Below are positions 16,968-24,332 of a stretch of 43,729 nt of DNA, piece by piece (positions within the stretch are counted from its first letter, which is position 1; the number at the start of each line of letters is the position of its first letter). The translations under genes were made by a program, and so were the position numbers. The DNA is from Anaerolineae bacterium (GTDB lineage: Bacteria > Chloroflexota > Anaerolineae > J036 > Brachytrichaceae): NCBI GenBank assembly GCA_947476335.1, contig CANJQH010000023.1, positions 1 to 43,729 of the forward strand, read 5' to 3'. The notes under the pieces are model-generated. The model was not told the origin of the DNA and did no database searches. It saw only the letters and a program-made list of their open reading frames with translations.

Positions 16968-17357
16968 ATGAGCGACAAGAAAGTAATTCTGACGGACAAG
17001 GCGCCGATTCCGAGCAGCGGATACAGCCAGGCGCTGCGCATCGGCGATCTGGTGGTGACGTCGGGCTATCTTGGCACACACCCGGACGGCAGCGGCGTGG
17101 TCAAGGGTGGCTTTGAAGCCGAGGTGCGACAAGCGCTCGACAACATCGTCGCGGTGCTGGTCGAGGCCGGCTGCGCACCGAGCGACGTGATTCGCGTAAA
17201 CGTATCGCTGACGGAAGTGAATCGCTTCGCCGAGATGGACCGCATCTTTCGTGAATATTTTTCAGCGCCCTACCCGACGCGCAACACGATCGGTGTCAAA
17301 GAACTATGGGGCGGCGCACAGGTTGGCTTCGACGTATGGGCGATGGCCAAAAAATAG
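16968..17357 (+). CDS. RidA-family enamine/imine deaminase
   Basis: This 129-residue protein has the RidA/YjgF/YER057c fold, a trimeric cytoplasmic hydrolase of reactive enamines and imines. Seen are SGYSQALRIGDLVVTSGYLG, VRQALDNIVAVLVEAGCAPSDVIRVNVSLTE and YPTRNTIGVKEL, where the Arg corresponds to the catalytic arginine of active RidA proteins. A clear AGGAG precedes ATG 16968. The ATG at 16932 lies in the mobile element and is not preferred. It is the first structural gene of the catabolic cluster, flanked on both sides by GTAA-type elements, and its stop overlaps the target duplication of the downstream one. Confidence 0.9.
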   Translation: MSDKKVILTDKAPIPSSGYSQALRIGDLVVTSGYLGTHPDGSGVVKGGFEAEVRQALDNIVAVLVEAGCAPSDVIRVNVSLTEVNRFAEMDRIFREYFSAPYPTRNTIGVKELWGGAQVGFDVWAMAKK

Positions 17358-17363
17358 TCAAGA

Positions 17364-17567
17364 GTAACTACTCAGGCTAAGTGAGTCGCCAAAAGTTCTG
17401 GCGGCAGATTCGCCTCCCCCGCAAAGTGGGGGAGGCGAATCTGCCGGACAAAACTTATGGACAGGAACTTAGCCATTTTTCCAACGCGAAACACACTATT
17501 CTCTCCCCCGAAGGGGGAGAGAATAGTGTGTTTCGCGGGAAATACTGATTTGGGCCTGAGTAGTTAC
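17364..17567. mobile_element. GTAA-type element, copy 4, with full TA-type element nested inside
   Basis: GTAACTACTCAGG ends are flanked by perfect 8-bp duplications AGTCAAGA (17356-17363 and 17568-17575). A complete 94-bp TA-flanked element occupies 17378-17471. Removing it with one TA leaves exactly 112 bp, the size of intact copies at 5424 and 27440. The first duplication overlaps the ridA stop codon. Confidence 0.9.
17378..17471 (+). mobile_element. TA-flanked 94-bp element, copy E (nested)
   Basis: It has standard ends and length with TA at both sides, inserted in the left arm of the GTAA-type element. The loop of its core reads GCAAAGTGGG instead of GCTTTGCGGG, a variant of the other copies. 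It occupies the same position as the truncated copy at 16865-16904, but in the other orientation. Confidence 0.88.
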
Positions 17568-17587
17568 AGTCAAGAAGTAATACGGCA

Positions 17588-18808
17588 ATGACGACGATTC
17601 TCGATACGCTGACCGACGATGAGCCGCTGACGCTGGCGCAGCAGCTGATTCGCATTCCCTCTTATCTCTGGAAGGAATCGAACGTGGCGTATTTCATCGC
17701 GGACTGGTTTCGCGCGCGCGGCTTCGATAGGGTCGAAGTGCAGGAAGTGCCGCTGCGCAGCGGCGGCATGACGCATCAGACGATCGCCACGCTCAAGGGC
17801 GACGGCAGCGGCCCAAGCCTGATGCTGTGCGGGCACATCGATACGAGTGACTGGCAGGGCAAGCCGTTCCGCGAGGAGGAATGGACGCACAACCCGTTCG
17901 GCGGCGACATCGAAGATGGCTATCTGTGGGGACTCGGGGCGATCAACATGAAAGCCGGTGTCGCGGCGATCATGCTGGCGGCTGAAGCGGTGCGGCGCAG
18001 CGGCGTGCGGCGCGGGGGCGACCTGATCGTGGCTTGCGTAGTCGCCGAGACCGGCGGCGGTGTCGGTGCGGTGCACTTGATCGAGAGCGGACTGCGGCCA
18101 GACTACTGCATCGTCACCGAAGCGGGCAACCTGGACGTCGGCGTGATTTCAGCCGGCTACGTGCAGGGCAAAGTGCGCGTGCGCGGCGAATTCAAACATC
18201 GCGTACCGTACGTGAACCCGATTGAGAAGATCACAAAAGTCATCGCCGTGTTCGGGCCCTCGTATCAGCCGATCGCGCACGGAGGCTGGCTGCACTTCAC
18301 ACCGCACGAGCTGCTGCCAGGGTTCCCACGCATGGCCGTGCGCAACATCGAGCATTTCCAGGACACGACGACGCTGAGCTTCGACCTGCGAATCATTCCA
18401 GGCATGACGGAAGCGAGCGTGCGCGCAGACATGCAGCGCCTGCTCGAAGACATCGCAGCGAACGATCCGGATTTTCATTTCGAGCTGGTGATTCCGCTGA
18501 GCGAGCAGCAGCCGAACATGCCGGCGCGCGAGGCGACGCCGCTCGATTCGCCGCTGACACAGGCGGTGATCGCGGCACACACACAAGTGACGGGGGCGGC
18601 GCCAGTGGTCGGCGCCGGACATCGCATCGGAGCAACGGCGGACACATGCCATTTCAAGGGCGTGGGCATCACGTGCATCGAGTACGGACCTGGGTTCATC
18701 CCAATCTGGCCGATGGTCGATGAGCGCATCGAAACGGCGCAGGTCGTCACTGCGACAAAAACGCTGGCGCTGGTCGCGGAGTCGATATTGTCGAAGAGCA
18801 ACTCCTGA
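17588..18808 (+). CDS. M20-family peptidase/deacylase homologue with altered metal site
   Basis: The 406-residue protein has the M20 (ArgE/DapE/ACY1) layout: catalytic domain halves around a lid domain (about residues 195-305). LMLCGHIDT keeps the first His and Asp. The next motif, usually GxxDMKGG, reads LGAINMKAG (Asp to Asn). The usual EE pair reads AETGGG (only one Glu). The late AHxxDE histidine appears replaced (WPMVDE). Some M20 subfamilies naturally have NMK, so activity may be retained with changed metal use. The place in the cluster suggests hydrolysis of an N-acyl or N-carbamoyl intermediate (inference). Confidence 0.82.
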   Translation: MTTILDTLTDDEPLTLAQQLIRIPSYLWKESNVAYFIADWFRARGFDRVEVQEVPLRSGGMTHQTIATLKGDGSGPSLMLCGHIDTSDWQGKPFREEEWTHNPFGGDIEDGYLWGLGAINMKAGVAAIMLAAEAVRRSGVRRGGDLIVACVVAETGGGVGAVHLIESGLRPDYCIVTEAGNLDVGVISAGYVQGKVRVRGEFKHRVPYVNPIEKITKVIAVFGPSYQPIAHGGWLHFTPHELLPGFPRMAVRNIEHFQDTTTLSFDLRIIPGMTEASVRADMQRLLEDIAANDPDFHFELVIPLSEQQPNMPAREATPLDSPLTQAVIAAHTQVTGAAPVVGAGHRIGATADTCHFKGVGITCIEYGPGFIPIWPMVDERIETAQVVTATKTLALVAESILSKSNS

Positions 18809-18912
18809 GCTGAGCCATCTCCGCAGAGCCATAAAGTCATGAAGCCATGAAGCCGCGGAAACCGATTCCAGGCGGATTTCATCACAGCTGAAGAGTACCG
18901 AAGAAAAAGATT

Positions 18913-19875
18913 ATGGAAAAAATTCTCGATATCTATACGCGCATGCTGCGAATCCGGCGCTTCGAAGAGCAGGTCGGTGTGCTGTTCTCGCAGGGGCAGC
19001 TGCCCGGCTTCGTACACCTGTACGTGGGCGAAGAAGCAGTCGGTGCGGGCGTCTGTGCAACACTGCGCAACGACGATTACATCGTCAGCACACATCGTGG
19101 CCACGGCCACGTAATCGCAAAGGGCGGCGACTTCAATCGCATGATGGCCGAACTTTTCGGCAAAGCGACGGGGTACTGCAAGGGCAAAGGCGGCAGCATG
19201 CACATCGCTGATTTCAGCATCGGCATGCTTGGCGCATGCGGCATCGTGGGCGGCGGCATCCCGATGGCGGTGGGCGCCGGCCTCAGCGCGAAGCTGCGCG
19301 GCACCGACCAGGTGTCGGTCTCGTTCTTCGGCGACGGCGCAAGTAACGAGGGAAGCTTTCATGAGTCGGTCAACCTGGCGGCGGTGCAGAACCTGCCGGT
19401 GTTGTTTGTGTGCGAGAACAATCAGTACGGCGAGTTCACCCCGATGGAGAAAGTGACCGGCGTGCGCGACATCGCGCTGCGCGCGCAGGGTTACGGCATT
19501 CCCGGCGTGATCGTCGACGGCACGGACGCGCTCGCGGTGTATGAGGTGGCGCAGACGGCCGTGGCACGCGCGCGCGCCGGCGAAGGGCCGACGCTCATCG
19601 AGGCCAAGACACATCGCAAAGGCGGCCACGCCGAAGGCGAAAAGGCATTCCTGGCCGGCGGCGTGTATCGCTCGGCGGAAGAGCTGGCGCAGATGCAGGC
19701 AAAAGATCCGATCGTGCTGCTGCACAAACGCATGCTCGAAATGGGCGTCGCAACACCGAACGATCTTGAAGAACTCGATCAGACGATCACACAAGCGGTG
19801 GTCGAATCGGTCGCGTTCGCACGACGCAGCCCGGATCCGAAGCCGGAGTCGATTTACGAAGATATGTGGGTATAA
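18913..19875 (+). CDS. 2-oxoacid (pyruvate/acetoin-type) dehydrogenase E1 alpha
   Basis: The 320-residue protein is the thiamine-diphosphate-binding alpha chain of a branched E1 (alpha2-beta2). It decarboxylates a 2-oxoacid or acetoin and passes the acyl group to lipoyl. Seen are MLRIRRFEEQV at the start, STHRGHGHVIAKGGD, CKGKGGSMHIAD, the ThDP/Mg motif GDGASNEGSFHES...CENNQYGEFTP, and THRKGGHAEGE in the place of the usual Arg-His loop. Length matches AcoA/PdhA proteins. It lies 2 bp before the E1 beta gene, so the two are surely co-transcribed. The substrate cannot be told from these motifs. Confidence 0.9.
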   Translation: MEKILDIYTRMLRIRRFEEQVGVLFSQGQLPGFVHLYVGEEAVGAGVCATLRNDDYIVSTHRGHGHVIAKGGDFNRMMAELFGKATGYCKGKGGSMHIADFSIGMLGACGIVGGGIPMAVGAGLSAKLRGTDQVSVSFFGDGASNEGSFHESVNLAAVQNLPVLFVCENNQYGEFTPMEKVTGVRDIALRAQGYGIPGVIVDGTDALAVYEVAQTAVARARAGEGPTLIEAKTHRKGGHAEGEKAFLAGGVYRSAEELAQMQAKDPIVLLHKRMLEMGVATPNDLEELDQTITQAVVESVAFARRSPDPKPESIYEDMWV

Positions 19876-19877
19876 CC

Positions 19878-20843
19878 ATGGCAAAGAAAACATACGTCGC
19901 CGCGATTAAAGATGCGCTGGCCGAAGAAATGCGGCGCGATTCGACGGTGTTCCTGATGGGCGAAGACGTGCGGCTGGGCGTGTTCGCCGGCACGCGCGGC
20001 CTGCACGCCGAATTCGGAGACGCGCGCGTGATCGACACGCCCATCAGCGAGCTGGGCGTGGCCGGCGCCGGTGTTGGCGCAGCCGTGACCGGGCTGCGGC
20101 CGATTGTCGATCTGATGTTCGGAACATTTCTGTATCTGGCGCTCGACCAGATCGTGCAGCAGGCGGCGAGCGCGCGCTACATGTTCGGCGGACAGGCGAA
20201 GGCGCCGATCGTCTATATGGTGCAGAACGGCGGCGGCATCAGCGCCGGCGCACATCACTCGCAGGCGGTGCATCCGATCTTCATGAACGTGCCGCTGCTG
20301 AAAGTGGTCATGCCAAGCAATGCCGCAGACGCGAAGGGCCTGCTCAAGGCGGCAATCCGCGACGACAATCCAGTAATCTTCCTCAGCCCGCTGTCGCTGA
20401 CCGGATCGCGCGCGGACATTCCGGATGGCGACCATTTCGTGCCGCTGGGCAAAGGCGAGATCAAGCGCAACGGCCGCGACGTGACGATCTGCGCTGCAGG
20501 CGCGATGGTGCAGAAATCGCTGCTGGCGGCCGAAATTCTGGCGAAGGACGGCATCGAGGTCGAAGTGATCGACCCGCGCACGCTCAAACCATGGGACGAG
20601 GAGATGGTGCTGGAGAGCGTGGCGCGCACCGGGCGTTTCGTCGCCGTCGATGAAAGCAAGCCGATCTGCGGCGCAGCAAGCGAGTGGGCGGCGACGGTTT
20701 CCGAAAAGGCATTCTCATTTCTAAAGGCGGCGCCACAGCGCGTAAGCGGCAAAGACGTTGCTTCACCGTTCAGCCCAATTCTCGAATCCGCAGTGATCCC
20801 GTCGGTGGACGAAGTCGTCGCCGCTGTGAAGCGCGTGATGTAA
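19878..20843 (+). CDS. 2-oxoacid (pyruvate/acetoin-type) dehydrogenase E1 beta
   Basis: The 321-residue protein is the beta chain partner of the upstream E1 alpha. Seen are YVAAIKDALAEEMRRDSTVFLMGEDV, DTPISELGVAGAGVGAA with the ThDP-activating Glu, QNGGGISAGAHHSQ and EVIDPRTLKPWDEE with ESVARTGRFVAVDE. Length is normal for PdhB/AcoB. ATG 19878 follows the alpha stop by 2 bp. The lipoyl-domain gene comes next, separated by a GTAA-type element. No E2 or E3 gene is in the window. Confidence 0.92.
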   Translation: MAKKTYVAAIKDALAEEMRRDSTVFLMGEDVRLGVFAGTRGLHAEFGDARVIDTPISELGVAGAGVGAAVTGLRPIVDLMFGTFLYLALDQIVQQAASARYMFGGQAKAPIVYMVQNGGGISAGAHHSQAVHPIFMNVPLLKVVMPSNAADAKGLLKAAIRDDNPVIFLSPLSLTGSRADIPDGDHFVPLGKGEIKRNGRDVTICAAGAMVQKSLLAAEILAKDGIEVEVIDPRTLKPWDEEMVLESVARTGRFVAVDESKPICGAASEWAATVSEKAFSFLKAAPQRVSGKDVASPFSPILESAVIPSVDEVVAAVKRVM

Positions 20844-20854
20844 ACGCAGGAAAA

Positions 20855-20912
20855 GTAACTACTCAGGCCTAAGTCGATCTTTCCCGCGAAATAGACTGGC
20901 CTGAGTAGTTAC
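20855..20912. mobile_element. GTAA-type element, copy 5 (58 bp, no core hairpin)
   Basis: Perfect terminal repeats GTAACTACTCAGGCC/GGCCTGAGTAGTTAC are flanked by perfect duplications CAGGAAAA (20847-20854 and 20913-20920). The second duplication contains the AGGA ribosome-binding site of the next gene, so insertion duplicated that site. The C5/G5 core is absent. Confidence 0.88.
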
Positions 20913-20923
20913 CAGGAAAAAGT

Positions 20924-21169
20924 ATGGCAAAAATTCCGGTGTACATGCCCAAGTTCGGCATGACGATGACGACAGGATTGATTACTGAGTGGATGTTCGC
21001 GACGGGTGAGCGTGTCGAGCAAGGCGCTCCACTCGCAATCGTCGAAACGGAGAAAGTACAGACAGAGCTCGAATCGCCGGCGACAGGCGTACTGACGGAT
21101 GTCAAGTACGCCGACGGCGAAGAGGCGCCGGTGGGAGAAATCGTCGCCTATATCGACGACGGCGCCTGA
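20924..21169 (+). CDS. Stand-alone lipoyl-domain carrier protein
   Basis: The 81-residue product is a single biotinyl/lipoyl domain: IPVYMPKFGMTMTTGLITEW, then VETEKVQTELESPATG with Lys44 as the expected lipoylated residue, and ending at VGEIVAYIDDGA. It has no E3-binding domain, linker or acyltransferase domain, and the stop is clean. In usual complexes this domain is the N-terminus of E2. Here it follows E1 alpha and beta as a separate protein, so it probably accepts the acyl group from that E1. AGGA lies 7 bases before ATG 20924, within the target duplication of the upstream element. Confidence 0.9.
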   Translation: MAKIPVYMPKFGMTMTTGLITEWMFATGERVEQGAPLAIVETEKVQTELESPATGVLTDVKYADGEEAPVGEIVAYIDDGA

Positions 21170-21245
21170 TCGTTTGCGGGGGGGAGTAATACATGTCAGA
21201 TTAGCCTTCGTGGCCTCGATGCTGCTGTGGCTTGTTTGAATCCTC

Positions 21246-21309
21246 GTAACTACCCGGGGCTGTGTCGATTTTTCGCAGTGGGAAATAGACCAGCCTGATA
21301 AGTAGTTGC
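21246..21309. mobile_element. Old GTAA-type element, copy 6
   Basis: The decayed ends GTAACTACCCGG and AAGTAGTTGC are flanked by GAATCCTC (21238-21245) and GAATTCTC (21310-21317), an 8-bp duplication with one mismatch. The core hairpin is absent. It lies in the leader region of the solute-binding protein gene. Confidence 0.75.
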
Positions 21310-21359
21310 GAATTCTCGAATTTCGTATTGATTCGTATTGAAAGGAAGGAGAAAGAACA

Positions 21360-23090
21360 ATGTCAACCAAGCAAAACTCGAAAAAAATACTGACGCGCAG
21401 GTCATTCCTGCAAATCGCCGGCATGAGCGGCGTCGGGCTCGCGCTGGCCGCATGTGCACCGGCGGCGACGCCGGCGCCCACTGCCGCACCCAAGCCGACC
21501 GATGCGCCAATCGCAACACAGGCGCCGATCCCGACGCCGGAAAAAGTTGCGCCCACGGAAGCGCCGCCGACGACCGTCGAACCCACCAAGGAGGTGCCTG
21601 CCGTAGTTGAACCGAAGACGCTCATCTTCGGCGCCGAGGCGATCGGCGAGACGCTCGAACCTGGTCTGTGGAACGGTTTCGGCTGCTCGAACGTGCTCGA
21701 CAACATCTACGAGCGCATCACGCAGCCAGGAGATAAGTTCACCGATCCGGCGAAGCCGGCGCTGGCGGAATCGTGGGAGATCTCCGCAGACGGCAAGGTC
21801 TACACCTTCAAAGTGCGCAAGGGTGTGAAATTCCACGATGGCACCGAAGTCACGGCGATGGCGATCGTGCGCAGCCTGAATCGCATGACCGACGAGAAGG
21901 ACAAGAGCTACGTCAAGGGCATGTACATGAACGCTGAGTACGGCATCTCGAACTGGGAGAAGTTCGAGAAGATTGACGATGACACGGTCCAGCTGACGTT
22001 GAAGTCACCCGACGCGGCGCAGCTGCATCGGCTCTTCCACCCGGCGGCGGCGATCATGAGCGAGAAGGCGATGGACGAGTTCGGCCCCAACGTTGGGTTG
22101 AATCCGGTCGGCGCCGGCCCGTTCAAGCTCGATAAGTTCGTGCCCGGCCAGGAAGTGACGGTGTCGGCGTTCGACGACTACTATCAGGGCCGCCCGCAGG
22201 TGGACAAGATCGTGTTCCGCGGCTACCCGGACGAAGCGGCAATGGTAGCCGCAGTCGAAGCCGGCGAGATCAACTTCGCGGCCTATCCGCCGTCGAGCGC
22301 GATCGGCCAGTTCCAGAAAAACGAGAACCTGAAGGTGAAGGGCGGCGCGCCGCTGGTGAACCTGTTCCTCGGATTGAATCGGCAGCAGAAGCCGATGGAC
22401 AACATCAACGTCCGCCGCGCGATCAACTACGCGGTCAATCGCCAGAACCTGATCGACGGCGCGCTCTACGGGCTGGGCGTGCTGCCAGCGTCATTCGTCG
22501 GCCCGGCCGAGTTCGCCTACGACGACGCCGGCCTCAAAATCAGCATGTACGACCCGGAGAAGGCCAAGGCCGCGCTGAAGGAATCCGGCCTGACTGAGCC
22601 GGTCGAGATCGAGTTCAGCTACGAGAACAACCGCTTCTGGCCGCAGATGGCGGAGCTGATCAAGGCCGATCTCGAAGCGGTGGGCTTCAAGGTTTCGCTG
22701 GACAAGCTGGACGCGAGCGCGTATCCGGCCAAGCTCGGCGCCGGCAAGACGCAGCTGAACATGGGCCAGCGCTCGCTGTGGGTGCCGGACCCGGACAACA
22801 AGGTGCGGCTGCTGCACAGCTCGCAGGGCAGCGCGCAGTTCGAAACCGGCGTCGCCGGCAGCGACCTGGCGCCGAAGTACGACAAGCTGCTCGACGACGG
22901 TCGCAGTGAGACCGACCCGGAGAAGCGCAAGAAGATCTACAAGGAAATTCAGGATCTGATCCTGGAAGACCTGCCGTACGTGATGCTGGCGTACTACGAG
23001 AAGCCCTACGTGGTGGCGAAGAACGTGGACGTGCCAGACAACGCGGTAAACACCGAGCGCATCTTCCTGCGCGGTGTGAAGATCAACTAA
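21360..23090 (+). CDS. ABC transporter solute-binding lipoprotein, family 5 (Dpp/Opp type)
   Basis: The 576-residue extracytoplasmic lipoprotein would deliver a peptide-like or other organic solute to the permeases downstream. It has a twin-arginine-like leader (TRRSFLQIAG, residues 12-21) joined to a lipobox (LAAC, Cys32), then a Thr/Pro/Ala linker of about 50 residues. The SBP_bac_5 fold follows, with LIFGAEAIGETLEP, LAESWEISADGKVYTFKVRKGVKFHDGTEVTA and NPVGAGPFKL, ending in PYVMLAYYEKPYVVAKNVD. AAGGAAGGAG precedes ATG 21360. The long linker is common in Chloroflexota lipoproteins. The ligand is not predictable. Confidence 0.93.
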   Translation: MSTKQNSKKILTRRSFLQIAGMSGVGLALAACAPAATPAPTAAPKPTDAPIATQAPIPTPEKVAPTEAPPTTVEPTKEVPAVVEPKTLIFGAEAIGETLEPGLWNGFGCSNVLDNIYERITQPGDKFTDPAKPALAESWEISADGKVYTFKVRKGVKFHDGTEVTAMAIVRSLNRMTDEKDKSYVKGMYMNAEYGISNWEKFEKIDDDTVQLTLKSPDAAQLHRLFHPAAAIMSEKAMDEFGPNVGLNPVGAGPFKLDKFVPGQEVTVSAFDDYYQGRPQVDKIVFRGYPDEAAMVAAVEAGEINFAAYPPSSAIGQFQKNENLKVKGGAPLVNLFLGLNRQQKPMDNINVRRAINYAVNRQNLIDGALYGLGVLPASFVGPAEFAYDDAGLKISMYDPEKAKAALKESGLTEPVEIEFSYENNRFWPQMAELIKADLEAVGFKVSLDKLDASAYPAKLGAGKTQLNMGQRSLWVPDPDNKVRLLHSSQGSAQFETGVAGSDLAPKYDKLLDDGRSETDPEKRKKIYKEIQDLILEDLPYVMLAYYEKPYVVAKNVDVPDNAVNTERIFLRGVKIN

Positions 23091-23128
23091 CGCGATTTAC
23101 TGCCGGCTCCATTTCATCTGTTTATCGT

Positions 23129-23182
23129 CCCGAATCGCAGCATGCTTTCCTCCCCAAAAAAGAAAGCATGCTCCGATTTGGG
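23129..23182. terminator. Hairpin after the solute-binding protein gene
   Basis: Arms of 21 bases (CCCGAATCGCAGCATGCTTTC and its near-complement at 23162-23182, with GCATGCTTTC perfectly paired) enclose a short A-rich loop, 39 bp after the stop. This could end or attenuate transcription between the binding protein and permease genes, as in many ABC operons. Confidence 0.6.
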
Positions 23183-23212
23183 GTACCTACTCAGGCTGAC
23201 CTGAGTCGGTAC
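23183..23212. mobile_element. GTAA-type remnant, copy 7 (30 bp)
   Basis: GTACCTACTCAGGC and CTGAGTCGGTAC are almost back to back. Octamers GATTTGGG (23175-23182) and GATTCGGG (23213-23220) flank them, a duplication with one mismatch. Only the terminal repeats remain. It is inserted at the foot of the hairpin at 23129-23182. Confidence 0.7.
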
Positions 23213-23254
23213 GATTCGGGAAGATGACAGGACAAGGCAGCAGATCTGGCCAAC

Positions 23255-23348
23255 TAAGTGAGTCGCCAAAAGTTCTGGCGGCAGATTCGCCTCCCCCGCT
23301 TTGCGGGGGAGGCGAATCTGCCGGACAAAACTTATGGACAGGAACTTA
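23255..23348 (+). mobile_element. TA-flanked 94-bp element, copy F
   Basis: It is essentially identical to copy A: same ends, same core, TA at 23255-23256 and 23347-23348. It lies between the solute-binding protein and permease genes. Confidence 0.88.
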
Positions 23349-23373
23349 GTCCAGTCGGACGCAGCGAAGGTGA

Positions 23374-23414
23374 GTCGACAGCCGGAAAGGTGCTCAACTT
23401 TTTCGGTTGTCGAC
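23374..23414. promoter_or_regulatory. Hairpin in the leader of the permease gene
   Basis: GTCGACAGCCG and CGGTTGTCGAC pair over 11 bases around a loop of about 19 bases, 27 bp before the permease ATG. It may be a leader hairpin or operator. The evidence is the base pairing only. Confidence 0.4.
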
Positions 23415-23441
23415 TGACTCATCTGCTATGCAAACACACCG

Positions 23442-24311
23442 ATGACTGCGCAGACGGATTCCACCGCGACATCTCGGCTGCAACGCGACGTGATGCGTTT
23501 CACCCGCCGCTTTCGCACCGCCACGATCGGCATCATATTCGTGTTGCTCGTCATCACGGGAGCGATTTTTGCGCCCATCGTGACGCCCTACAACCCGACA
23601 ATGCCGCGCATCCCGGAGCGTTTCGAGCGCCCCAGCCTGCGGCATATGCTCGGCACCGACGATCTCGGGCGCGACATCGCCGCGCGCGTGCTCTACGGCG
23701 CACGCACCACGCTCACCGCCGGCTTCGCCTCGGTGCTGCTCGCCGTGCTGCTCGGCGGCGCGGTCGGCATTCTGGCCGGCTACCTGGGCGGCTGGGTCGA
23801 CAATCTGCTGATGCGAGCGATGGACATCATCCTGAGTTTTCCAGCCATCCTGCTTTCAATTTTGATCGTGGCTTCGCTCGGGCCCGGCATGGTCAATTTG
23901 ATCCTTGCGATTGCATTTTCCCTGGTGCCCTCATTCGCACGCATGGTGCGCTCCGTCGTGCTCGGCATCGTCACACAGGAACACATCACGGCAGCGCAGG
24001 CGCTGGGCGCCGGCGGCGCGCACATCATCCGGCTGCATCTGATTCCGAACACGCTGCCGGTGCTGCTCGTGCAGGCGACGGCGACGATGGCCGTGGCCAT
24101 CAGCACCGGCGCAGCGCTGAACTATCTCGGCCTCGGCGTCGAACCACCGATGCCGGACTGGGGCCTGATGGTGAGCGAAGGCCAGAAACATGTGTTCAGC
24201 GCAGCCTACATTCCGCTGATCCCCGGCGTGTTCATCACACTGACGGTGCTGAGCGTCAATTTCGTCGGTGACGCGCTGCGCGATTTTCTCGATCCAGTGC
24301 TGAAGCGCTGA
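23442..24311 (+). CDS. Dpp/Opp-type ABC permease (DppC-like)
   Basis: This 289-residue inner-membrane permease has six membrane segments. The N-terminal extension ends in HMLGTDDLGRDIAARVLYGARTTL, the hallmark of DppC/OppC proteins. The EAA-type loop for contacting the ATPase reads EHITAAQALGAGGAHIIRLHLIPN. The end GDALRDFLDPVLKR is typical. It is followed 21 bp later by the DppB-like partner, the reverse of the usual B-then-C order. No ATPase genes (DppD/F) are in the window, so they must be elsewhere or shared. Confidence 0.92.
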   Translation: MTAQTDSTATSRLQRDVMRFTRRFRTATIGIIFVLLVITGAIFAPIVTPYNPTMPRIPERFERPSLRHMLGTDDLGRDIAARVLYGARTTLTAGFASVLLAVLLGGAVGILAGYLGGWVDNLLMRAMDIILSFPAILLSILIVASLGPGMVNLILAIAFSLVPSFARMVRSVVLGIVTQEHITAAQALGAGGAHIIRLHLIPNTLPVLLVQATATMAVAISTGAALNYLGLGVEPPMPDWGLMVSEGQKHVFSAAYIPLIPGVFITLTVLSVNFVGDALRDFLDPVLKR

Positions 24312-24332
24312 AAGCACACAGGAGTTCATGCC

